Shown: piece by piece, positions 1 to 5,267 of the stretch | Layout of the letters: the number at the start of each line of letters is the position of its first letter | How positions within the stretch are numbered: position 1 is the first letter of the stretch | Origin: an uncultured Streptomyces sp. | GTDB lineage: Bacteria; Actinomycetota; Actinomycetes; Streptomycetales; Streptomycetaceae | Assembly (NCBI GenBank): GCA_946480485.1 | Contig: CAMLJW010000051.1 | Span: 1-18,106 of the forward strand | Direction: 5' to 3' | Length of the DNA: 18,106 nt | Made by a program: the position numbers and the translations under genes | The notes under the pieces: model-generated | Told to the model about the DNA's origin: nothing | Seen by the model: only the letters and a program-made list of their open reading frames with translations | Database searches by the model: none

Positions 1-1
1 G

Positions 2-112
2 GCGGAGTCGCACGGCCGCGTGATGGTGGTCGAGTGCATGGGCCGGCACGCCGGCTGGATCGCCGCCTTCGCCGGCGTTGCCGGGGCGGCGGAGGGGATC
101 CTCGTCCCCGAG
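2..112 (+). pseudogene. 6-phosphofructokinase fragment (internal part only)
   Basis: The plus-strand frame from position 2 reads as the middle of an ATP- or PPi-dependent 6-phosphofructokinase. It contains MVVECMGRHAGWIA, the family's fructose-6-phosphate-binding MGRHAGWIA block, followed by a glycine/alanine-rich helix and ILVPE. In PfkA proteins these lie near residues 160-200 of about 340. The match stops after ILVPE (about 112); the frame stays open to position 1000 but no longer resembles the family. The 5' part lies outside the window. The 3' half of the enzyme is absent, replaced head-on by an acetyltransferase gene on the other strand. It is either a broken gene at a rearrangement point or a chimeric join in the assembly or clone. 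The call rests on motif recognition. Confidence 0.7.
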
Positions 113-250
113 CGAGCGGTCGAACTCCGTGAGGCCGTTCCACAGGTCCCGCTCCTCGGCCGGCTCGTCGACACCGCCGAACGCGAGGACCAGCTTCCCG
201 TACCATTTGTCCCAGTCGTCCGGGCGCAGCACGCGCAAGTCAGTCGTCAT
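107..250 (-). pseudogene. GNAT acetyltransferase, N-terminal fragment
   Basis: Read from ATG at 250 down, the minus strand encodes MTTDLRVLRPDDWDKWYGKL, then AFGGV, then EERDLWNGLTEFDRSLG. This is the typical N-terminus of the Eis-like GNAT acetyltransferases common in Streptomyces, which use acetyl-CoA to acetylate amines. A GGTAGG sequence lies about 9 nt upstream of the ATG. After about 48 residues (near 107) the match stops. The expected continuation, usually a short WDG-type turn and then the hydrophobic core strand of the acetyl-CoA fold, is missing because the DNA switches to phosphofructokinase sequence on the opposite strand. No acetyl-CoA-binding motif remains, so the fragment cannot encode a working enzyme as it stands. 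Confidence 0.6.
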
Positions 251-431
251 GTGCCATGCCTACCAGGGCAATCCAGGCTGAACGAGCGCATTTATCTCGG
301 CGTGGTCGGTCCGGCCCCTCCGGCCGTGGGATCCTCGGGGATCGGGCGTTTCTGTGACTTCGGTCCTCGGACGGGGGACAAGTGGGACCTCCCGTGCCAA
401 GCACCTGGTCCGATGGATAGGGTCCCGAACA
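251..431. other. Intergenic region between GNAT fragment and PP2C phosphatase
   Basis: This stretch separates the divergent GNAT start (250) and phosphatase start (432) and must hold both promoters. A TTATCT sequence around 293 is a weak -10 candidate. I see no strong hairpin or clear operator. Confidence 0.3.
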
Positions 432-1610
432 ATGGCAGCAGGACGACAGCGGCGCGCGGAAGCCGACACCCTCACGGCCCGGTTGAAGAAGCAGGCTCAC
501 CGGGTCCGCACCGGGCTGCGCAGATCCGCCGTCGACTACTTCCGCGGGGACGGGTCGGACTGGGTCGCGCTGGCCGGTCTCCTGTTGACGATTCCGGTCA
601 TCGCGTCCATCACGCTCGCCAACTCCGTGTGGGCCTCACCGGCCGCCCTGGTCCTCCCGATCGTCGCGGGCGGGCTTGTGCTGCGGCCGGCCAGCCTGCT
701 CGGTCTGTACGCCGTCGCGGCCACCGCGCTGATCGTCGAGTCCGTGAAGCTCGGCCCGTACACCGAGGGACCGTCCAGGGTGACTCCGGGCGTCGTCCTC
801 GTGGTCGCGGCCTGCGGGTTCTTCGGTCTGCTCATCGCGCAGTTCCGCAGCCGGGTCGGTGTGCCGTGGCGGCGCGGCGGCACGATGCTCTTCGACCTGC
901 GCGAACGGATCCGCGTCCAGAGCAAGTTGCCGAAGCTGCCGGTGGGCTGGCACCGGGAGATGGCGTTGCGGCCGGCGGGCGGTCAGTCGTTCTCGGGTGA
1001 CTTCGTCGTCGCGGCCCGTACGAACGGGGGCCGCACCCTGGAGGTCGTCCTGACGGACGTGTCGGGCAAGGGCATGGACGCGGGTTCGCGTGCGCTGCTG
1101 CTGTCGGGCGCCTTCGGCGGCCTCCTCGGCTCGCTCCCACCTCACGCGTTCCTGCCCGCGGCCAACGGTTACCTCCTCCGCCAGGACTGGGACGAGGGGT
1201 TCGCGACCTCGATCCACCTCGTTCTGGACCTGGACTCGGGTGACTACGAACTCTTCTCGGCCGGGCACCCTCCGGGGCTCCAGCTCAGCGCGGGGAACGG
1301 CCGCTGGGAGGAGAAGACCGCGGAGGGCCCGCTGCTCGGTGTCTACGACGGCGCCCAGTTCGACGCCGTGAAGGGTTGCCTCCGTCCCGGTGACGTCCTG
1401 ATGCTCTTCACGGACGGCCTCGTCGAAACCTCCGACCGCGACATCGTCGAGGGCATAGACCGCCTCACCGGTGAAGCCGACCGTTACGTGGCCGGTGGCT
1501 TCCACGGCGCAGCCTGGCACCTCATCGAAGCGGTCGCCCGCGACGTGAACGACGACCGCGCCCTCCTGCTGATCTGCCGAGAGGGGGCCTCGGGGCCGGT
1601 CACACTGTGA
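432..1610 (+). CDS. Membrane-anchored PP2C/SpoIIE-family serine/threonine phosphatase
   Basis: This predicted 392-residue protein-serine/threonine phosphatase is of the SpoIIE/RsbU type, which in actinobacteria usually dephosphorylates anti-anti-sigma factors. Residues 1-40 are basic and probably cytoplasmic. Three or four hydrophobic helices follow (about 44-62, 68-105, 119-137). The catalytic domain (about 165-385) contains SGD (188-190), TDVSGKGMDA (208-217), FSAGHPPGL, GDVLMLFTDGLVE (320-332) and a closing DDRALLL (374-380); these aspartates bind the metal pair. No sensor domain (PAS, GAF or HAMP) is visible, so the membrane helices are the only candidate sensing part. ATG 432 fits the protein start, with AGGG upstream. 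The in-frame GTG at 354 would add 26 unconvincing residues. No anti-sigma gene adjoins it, so the substrate is unknown. Confidence 0.85.
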   Translation: MAAGRQRRAEADTLTARLKKQAHRVRTGLRRSAVDYFRGDGSDWVALAGLLLTIPVIASITLANSVWASPAALVLPIVAGGLVLRPASLLGLYAVAATALIVESVKLGPYTEGPSRVTPGVVLVVAACGFFGLLIAQFRSRVGVPWRRGGTMLFDLRERIRVQSKLPKLPVGWHREMALRPAGGQSFSGDFVVAARTNGGRTLEVVLTDVSGKGMDAGSRALLLSGAFGGLLGSLPPHAFLPAANGYLLRQDWDEGFATSIHLVLDLDSGDYELFSAGHPPGLQLSAGNGRWEEKTAEGPLLGVYDGAQFDAVKGCLRPGDVLMLFTDGLVETSDRDIVEGIDRLTGEADRYVAGGFHGAAWHLIEAVARDVNDDRALLLICREGASGPVTL

Positions 1611-1623
1611 GGGCCCGGGGCTC

Positions 1624-1663
1624 GGGTGCTGTCCGCGGGTGCTGTCCGCGGGTGGTGATCCGC
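1624..1663. repeat. Short tandem repeat, 13-bp unit
   Basis: GGGTGCTGTCCGC occurs twice without interruption (1624-1636, 1637-1649). A degraded third copy, GGGTGGTGATCCGC, follows at 1650-1663. The repeat starts 13 bp after the phosphatase stop codon. It may be slippage-derived; no function is evident. Confidence 0.75.
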
Positions 1664-1848
1664 GGGCGGGCCCAATGGAGTTCGTCCACCCCCGAATCGG
1701 CGGCCGGCCTCAGGGTCGTGGCAGGTCGGACTGTGCGGCGTACGGCGGCAGTACGGCCGCGGCGGCTCCGCCGTCCACGCCTGGTGGCGTCGACCCTCGC
1801 CCTCCCAGGGACGGCAGCGACGGTACCCGTCCGGCGGGCGATACCCGC

Positions 1849-1854
1849 CACACT
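1849..1854 (+). promoter_or_regulatory. Candidate -10 box for leaderless HD-hydrolase mRNA
   Basis: CACACT lies exactly at -12 to -7 relative to the ATG at 1861, the place of a -10 box if transcription starts at the A of the start codon. It keeps the key A2 and T6 of the -10 motif. There is no Shine-Dalgarno sequence upstream. No good -35 was found. Confidence 0.4.
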
Positions 1855-1860
1855 CTACGC

Positions 1861-2346
1861 ATGACCCAGAACGCACCGCGAGTGACCGAGAACCAGCTGC
1901 TGACCCTCATCGAGGTCGAGGTCCTGGCCCGCAATGCGCACGCCGCCCAGACCGACAAGGCGGGCCGGCCGTACGCCGAGCACCTCCAGGCCGTGGCGGA
2001 CGGAGTGCGGGCCCGTGGCGGCGACGACGAGCAGATCGCCGCGGCCTGGCTGCACGACGCCGTCGAGGACGAGGCCGTCTCAGAGGAGTGGCTGCGCGAG
2101 GCCGCACTGACCGGGCGTACGAAGAACATCGTGCTGGCCGTCACCAAACGGGCGGGCGAGTCACCACAGGCGTACGCCAAGCGCATCCTGGCCACTGAAG
2201 GGGCCCTGCTGGTGAAGGAGTCGGACCTGGCTCACAACGCGGACCCGTCCAGGCTGGCGGTCCTGGACGGGCCCACGCGGTCCAGGCTGACCCAGAAATA
2301 CACGCGCATGCGCGAACTTTTGGGCCTTGACCAGGGGGTGTTGTGA
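1861..2346 (+). CDS. Small HD-domain hydrolase, (p)ppGpp-hydrolase-like
   Basis: This 161-residue protein consists only of an HD metal-dependent hydrolase domain of the RelA/SpoT/MESH1 type. H27 lies in the block ARNAHAAQTDKAGRPYAEH. HDAVED (65-70) matches the HDxxED motif that marks ppGpp hydrolases, and a KESDLAHN block (119-126) corresponds to the family's K-x-x-D-x-x-H-N segment with D122 as a metal ligand. There is no synthetase, TGS or ACT domain, so it could be a small alarmone hydrolase removing 3'-pyrophosphate from (p)ppGpp, or a related HD phosphohydrolase with another nucleotide substrate. The usual arginine after the aspartate of that last block is replaced by leucine, which leaves the substrate open. 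ATG 1861 begins the recognisable domain and has no ribosome-binding site, suggesting a leaderless transcript. Confidence 0.8.
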   Translation: MTQNAPRVTENQLLTLIEVEVLARNAHAAQTDKAGRPYAEHLQAVADGVRARGGDDEQIAAAWLHDAVEDEAVSEEWLREAALTGRTKNIVLAVTKRAGESPQAYAKRILATEGALLVKESDLAHNADPSRLAVLDGPTRSRLTQKYTRMRELLGLDQGVL

Positions 2347-2358
2347 AAGTCCCGCACA

Positions 2359-2376
2359 GCACCCGGGGCCCGGTGC
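2359..2376. terminator. Weak hairpin between convergent genes
   Basis: GCACC (2359-2363) pairs with GGTGC (2372-2376) across the loop CGGGGCCC, which is itself self-complementary. It sits in the 70-bp gap between two convergent genes where a bidirectional terminator is expected. There is no T-tract, and the stem is short. Confidence 0.3.
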
Positions 2377-2416
2377 GTGCTCTCGGTGTGCCGGCCGCCA
2401 GGGGGTCTGCGGCGGA

Positions 2417-3616
2417 TCAGGCCTTGGCTCTGGCCTTGGCCCGGTCGCGGGCGAGTTCGGCGGCGTCCCGCTTGAACGCCCACTCCATCTTCGGCTCCAT
2501 CGCGAAGCGGAAGACACGCTGGACGGGTGGGGTGCACAGCAGGGTGATCACCGAGGCCGCGACCAGGGTGACGAAGATTTCGCCGAGCGGCTGGTGCAGC
2601 CATGTGTAGTCGTCGTACCAGCCCCAGAAGCGGGAGCCCTTGGCGAGAAAGCCGTGCAGCAGATAGCCGTAGAGCGTGCCCGCTCCGAGCACCGTGAACC
2701 ACATCTTGCGGCGCGGCACCCAGGAGAAGAAGCAGGCGGTGAGGACCAGCGAGCAGCCGAAGAGCGCGAGCGTCATCACGGCACCGGCCCACCACGGGAA
2801 GCCCAACTCCTGGGCGCTGTCCCGGTGGTAGAACCAGGCGGAGCTCATCCGCGGTCCCACCCAGTACGCCACCACCAGCGCGCACGCGAACGTCGGCACC
2901 GACAGGATCCTGACTTCGCGGCGCCGCATCAGCCGGAAGTGCTCGGGCTTCATGAACAGGCCGACGACGAAGAACGGGAGGAACTGCAGGACGCGCTGCA
3001 GATCCAGGTCGTCGCCGATGTCGGGCGATACGGAGGCGAGGATTGCGATGGCGAGCGCGAGCGGCACGGGCCAGCGGACGACCTTCCACAGCGGGGTCGT
3101 CAGCCGCCACACGAACAGTGCGACCAGGAACCAGGTGAGGTACCAGGGGTCGAGCAGGCTGATCGGATGGCTCGGATCGTCGTCTCCCACCTTCTTGAAC
3201 AGGGAGTACGCGACTTCGAAGAGGACGTACGGAACGATGACGCCCGTCACCAGCCGCTGGAGCCGGTCGGCGCGCATGTCGAAGGTGCGCGAGAAGTAGC
3301 CGGAGATGAGGACGAAGGCCGGCATGTGGAAGGTGTAGACGACCATGTAGAGCGCTTCGGCGCTGCGGCTGTGGTCGGTCAGTGGTTCCCAGGCGTGGCC
3401 CATCGCGACGAGCACGATGGCCAGGTACTTGGCGTTGTCGAAGAACGCGTCGCGCTGCTTGGCCGGTTTGGCTCCCGGCCCGGCAGGAGCGGTGCCCGTG
3501 TGTGTGCCCGCCTGCGGGATCTGCTGGGGTCGCGGGCTCGGTGCTCCCGGCGTCGACGTCTGCGTCGGCGGGAGTGGCGCCCTTAGTCGGCCGTGTGGGT
3601 AAAGCGAGTTCGTCAC
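2417..3616 (-). CDS. Integral-membrane acyltransferase (acyltransferase-3 family)
   Basis: This is a 399-residue multi-pass membrane protein. The first 55 residues are rich in Pro, Thr, Gly and Ala and probably cytoplasmic. About ten hydrophobic helices follow from residue 64, and a basic tail ends in alternating Lys/Arg/Ala. The opening membrane block FDNAKYLAIVLVAMGH places K63 ten residues before H74. This resembles the R-x10-H motif of acyltransferase-3 proteins, with lysine for arginine as in the fucose-4-O-acetylase-like branch. TFHMPAFVLISGYFS is a second family hallmark. Such proteins move acyl, often acetyl, groups onto sugars, lipids or cell-envelope polymers; the acceptor cannot be told here. 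GTG 3616 is chosen because GGGAGGG lies 3 nt upstream; an ATG at 3697 would add 27 unlikely residues. It is transcribed alone and convergent with the HD gene. Confidence 0.85.
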   Translation of the reverse strand: MTNSLYPHGRLRAPLPPTQTSTPGAPSPRPQQIPQAGTHTGTAPAGPGAKPAKQRDAFFDNAKYLAIVLVAMGHAWEPLTDHSRSAEALYMVVYTFHMPAFVLISGYFSRTFDMRADRLQRLVTGVIVPYVLFEVAYSLFKKVGDDDPSHPISLLDPWYLTWFLVALFVWRLTTPLWKVVRWPVPLALAIAILASVSPDIGDDLDLQRVLQFLPFFVVGLFMKPEHFRLMRRREVRILSVPTFACALVVAYWVGPRMSSAWFYHRDSAQELGFPWWAGAVMTLALFGCSLVLTACFFSWVPRRKMWFTVLGAGTLYGYLLHGFLAKGSRFWGWYDDYTWLHQPLGEIFVTLVAASVITLLCTPPVQRVFRFAMEPKMEWAFKRDAAELARDRAKARAKA

Positions 3617-3700
3617 AGACCCTCCCACCAGGAACTGGGGGAGACGATCCGGGACCTCACTGCGCGTGCGCGGGAGGAGGCAGCGTGGAACATCCAAGGA

Positions 3701-3730
3701 ACCTTAGCGGCGCGGGTGGGATTTTGTAAA
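3701..3730 (-). promoter_or_regulatory. Promoter for the acyltransferase gene
   Basis: On the minus strand TTTACA (3730-3725) and TAAGGT (3706-3701) are separated by 18 nt, a good match to the vegetative -35/-10 pattern. Transcription would start near 3694, giving a leader of about 78 nt before GTG 3616. Confidence 0.55.
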
Positions 3731-3756
3731 AGCGTTCGGACTCCTACCGGACTATC

Positions 3757-3840
3757 CACATGCTTATCACCGCCGTCGGTATGGGATTTGGGGAAGTCGA
3801 CATAGTGATGCACATGTCGATTGGCAGGTCACATGTGACC
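3757..3840. promoter_or_regulatory. Operator-like palindrome and CACATG repeats
   Basis: GGTCACATGTGACC (3827-3840) is a perfect 14-bp palindrome. Its core CACATGT recurs at 3811-3817, 19 bp upstream and so on nearly the same helix face, and CACATG occurs again at 3757-3762. This looks like a dimeric regulator's binding site with a secondary half-site. The regulator is unknown; I could not match it confidently to a named Streptomyces box. Confidence 0.4.
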
Positions 3841-3918
3841 GTTACATCCTCATTCATTCCGACTAAATTGTGCATAACGCCCGCAGGCGACTCTGGTGAA
3901 ATGTCCGGTTGATGGGCT

Positions 3919-3924
3919 TATAGT
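3919..3924 (+). promoter_or_regulatory. Candidate -10 box TATAGT
   Basis: TATAGT differs from the TATAAT consensus at one base, which is rare in such GC-rich DNA. It would start transcription near 3931, about 58 nt before the GTG at 3989. No convincing -35 lies 16-18 nt upstream, so activation by a bound regulator is possible. Confidence 0.4.
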
Positions 3925-3988
3925 GCCCGTTCATTGAGGCATTCGATGTGCCTCCGACAATAATCCGGAATATCTGCGAACAGGAAGT

Positions 3989-4240
3989 GTGGACACGGAA
4001 ACGACCCGCTCGAATTTCACGTCGCGGGGTGGCTCCAATTACCGTACCGGTCCCCGTGGTTGGACCCGCGGTTCCTCTCCGCCGAGGAGTGCGGCGCGGC
4101 GGCGGCTGGTGCGGTTCCGGCGAGAACCATGGCCCACGATGCCTCACCCGCCGCATACCGAGGGCCGGTTGGTGGCACGATGGCTCTGGCGGGGGTGTGC
4201 GGGGTTGCACCCTCGGGCCGGGAGAGTGGACCGACCGTAG
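3989..4240 (+). CDS. Possible small basic protein, unknown function
   Basis: This open frame of 83 codons starts at GTG with AGGAA a few bases upstream and a TATAGT box further up. The product is strongly basic, with many Arg and Trp residues, begins with a Thr/Ser/Asn-rich stretch, and has no recognised domain. Its stop codon lies 13 nt before the start of the small membrane protein at 4254, which is operon-like spacing. Against it, only 61 of 83 codons end in G or C (about 73%), low for a Streptomyces gene, and random open frames are common at this base composition. I keep it as a low-confidence gene because start signals and spacing agree. I do not recognise the family. Confidence 0.3.
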   Translation: MDTETTRSNFTSRGGSNYRTGPRGWTRGSSPPRSAARRRLVRFRREPWPTMPHPPHTEGRLVARWLWRGCAGLHPRAGRVDRP

Positions 4241-4253
4241 GGTGTGATCAGTT

Positions 4254-4448
4254 GTGGCCATTTCGCTGTCAGTGGTGCTGTTGCTGGCGATCGTCCTGGT
4301 GGTGTTTATCCGGGGGGGATCGCTCAAGGCGGGTCCGGCGGTCGTAGCTGTGCTCTTCGGCTTCTTCCTTGCCTCGACCGGCATGGCGGACGACATCCAG
4401 CGGTTCCTCAACTCGATAGCCGAGAGCATCGGCTCGATCCGGTTCTGA
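4254..4448 (+). CDS. Small two-helix membrane protein, unknown function
   Basis: This 64-residue protein starts at GTG. Residues 2-20 form a very hydrophobic helix rich in Val, Leu and Ile. A short basic loop (RGGSLK) follows, then a second helix (about 27-45) with LFGFFLAST, and an amphipathic polar C-terminus ending in IRF. 55 of 64 codons end in G or C, as in real Streptomyces genes, and AGGG lies about 11 nt upstream. I have an uncertain memory of similar short two-helix proteins in other Streptomyces, perhaps near plasmid-transfer genes, which I cannot verify. The function is unknown. It may be co-transcribed with the ORF at 3989-4240. Confidence 0.65.
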   Translation: MAISLSVVLLLAIVLVVFIRGGSLKAGPAVVAVLFGFFLASTGMADDIQRFLNSIAESIGSIRF

Positions 4449-4538
4449 GCGGGACCCGGATCTGAGGTCTGACGGCCAGGTGCCAGACGGCCACGCTGCG
4501 GGGACAGGCTGTGGCGACACAGCGCACAAGGACGCACC

Positions 4539-4646
4539 GTCACGGTGGGTCTCGACTCCCGCCGCCAGCAGCATGGCGCCGGTTACCGGGCCCATCAGGT
4601 CGAGGAGGAGGTCCGCCTGCTCCGCGATCTTCGGAAGGTTGACCAC
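4539..4646 (-). pseudogene. Possible gene remnant on the minus strand
   Basis: From GTG 4646 the minus strand encodes about 36 residues beginning VVNLPKIAEQADLLLDLMG and running through a hydrophobic, helix-like stretch. 32 of these 36 codons end in G or C, as in real genes here. The frame then stays open to 4269, but codon bias decays and the sequence becomes antisense to the small membrane protein, so the C-terminal part is probably not coding. CACGAT lies at -12 to -7 from the GTG, fitting a leaderless start. It could be a truncated gene, a frameshifted gene or chance. No family is recognised. Confidence 0.3.
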
Positions 4647-4695
4647 GTCTTGATCGTGACATGACCGGCGGACCGAACAGAACTGCCGGAAACGA

Positions 4696-4736
4696 TCAGG
4701 GCCAGGCAGAGGATCGAACCTCTGACCTGGCCCTGA
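4696..4736. terminator. Long hairpin downstream of tRNA-Gly
   Basis: The left arm TCAGGGCCAGGCAGAGG (4696-4712) pairs with CCTCTGACCTGGCCCTGA (4719-4736) as 17 bp with one bulged base and a 6-nt loop. It starts 10 nt past the tRNA-Gly 3' end on the minus strand, so it probably terminates or helps process that transcript. The apex on the minus strand reads AGAGGTTCGATCCTCT and contains the GGTTCGAT of a tRNA T-arm. There is no T-tract, as is usual in Streptomyces. Confidence 0.75.
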
Positions 4737-4745
4737 GTCGTTCAG

Positions 4746-4816
4746 AGCGGGCGACGGGAATCGAACCCGCGTAGCTAGTTTGGAAGACTAGGGCTCTACC
4801 ATTGAGCTACGCCCGC
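4746..4816 (-). tRNA. tRNA-Gly (anticodon TCC)
   Basis: The minus strand folds as a full cloverleaf: acceptor GCGGGCG/CGCCCGC, D-arm GCTC/GAGC, anticodon stem CTAGT/ACTAG with loop CTTCCAA (anticodon TCC), a 4-nt variable loop, T-stem GCGGG/CCCGT around TTCGATT, and discriminator T at 4746. It reads GGA, and by wobble GGG, glycine codons. CCA is not encoded (CTG follows) and must be added by the CCA-adding enzyme. Confidence 0.97.
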
Positions 4817-4858
4817 ACAGGACGCGCCGCAGGTCAGTGGACCGCGCGGCACGCAAGC

Positions 4859-4864
4859 ATCGTA
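4859..4864 (-). promoter_or_regulatory. Candidate -10 box for tRNA-Gly
   Basis: Minus-strand TACGAT (4864-4859) fits the -10 consensus and would start transcription near 4852, about 36 nt before the mature tRNA 5' end. The -35 region is poor. Confidence 0.45.
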
Positions 4865-4950
4865 GCGGGTCGGGGGCCGTCGCCGCACACCCGTTCCGCG
4901 CCCCAGGAAGAGCTTGTGAAATGTCGGTGCCGCACTCCGTGCGGGGCATG

Positions 4951-4956
4951 TACCCT
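4951..4956 (+). promoter_or_regulatory. Candidate -10 box for tRNA-Pro
   Basis: TACCCT would start transcription near 4963, 9 nt before the mature tRNA. A small inverted repeat, CCGCAC/GTGCGG around 4930-4944, lies where the spacer would be. No clear -35 was found at normal spacing. Confidence 0.4.
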
Positions 4957-4971
4957 ACGTGTCGCACCGAA

Positions 4972-5048
4972 CGGGGTGTGGCGCAGCTTGGTAGCGCGTC
5001 CGCTTTGGGAGCGGAAGGCCGTGGGTTCAAATCCCGCCACCCCGACCA
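4972..5048 (+). tRNA. tRNA-Pro (anticodon TGG), CCA encoded
   Basis: A complete cloverleaf is present: acceptor CGGGGTG/CACCCCG, D-arm GCGC/GCGC, anticodon stem TCCGC/GCGGA with loop TTTGGGA (anticodon TGG), and T-arm GTGGG/CCCGC around TTCAAAT. The discriminator is A5045 and CCA is encoded at 5046-5048. It reads CCA and other CCN proline codons. It is divergent from tRNA-Gly, with 155 bp between the two 5' ends. Confidence 0.97.
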
Positions 5049-5063
5049 TCAGCCGGAACCGGA

Positions 5064-5084
5064 CGGGGATCCTCGGGATCCCCG
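5064..5084 (+). terminator. Hairpin after tRNA-Pro
   Basis: CGGGGATCC (5064-5072) and GGATCCCCG (5076-5084) form a perfect 9-bp stem with a 3-nt loop, 16 nt after the tRNA CCA end. A short T-run follows only at about 5109-5113. It probably ends the tRNA transcript before the tig promoter. Confidence 0.6.
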
Positions 5085-5111
5085 CGAGCCCCGGGATCGC
5101 AAGATCGTCTT

Positions 5112-5140
5112 TTGGGGCGTGTACCGCCTGCGGTTACTAT
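5112..5140 (+). promoter_or_regulatory. Promoter for trigger factor
   Basis: TTGGGG (5112-5117) and TACTAT (5135-5140) are spaced by 17 nt. Transcription would start near 5147, leaving a leader of about 120 nt before GTG 5268. Confidence 0.5.
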
Positions 5141-5267
5141 GCAAGCTGCGCGCCCGTGTGTCTGCACTGTTACGCCTCTCAAGGGCCGCGAATCCCGCTG
5201 AGGCTCCGCCGCACCCGGCAGAGGCCGACAGCAGAACCCAAGAAGTCAGCCACAAGGAGACCGAACC

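Larger units (their letters stand above)
3721..4020. other. Low-GC intergenic tract upstream of two small ORFs
   Basis: Counting line by line gives 150 G/C in these 300 bases, exactly 50%, while the flanking genes are far more GC-rich. It starts just behind the acyltransferase promoter and covers the region before the small ORFs at 3989 and 4254. It holds three CACATG copies, a perfect 14-bp palindrome and a TATAGT box, all listed separately. No tRNA or recognisable protein lies in it. It may be a large regulatory region or horizontally acquired DNA. Confidence 0.6.

Noticed and set aside
2327..3586. A 419-codon plus-strand open frame opposite the acyltransferase
   Set aside because: It is antisense to a clear membrane protein and has a biased, charge-rich composition typical of shadow frames.
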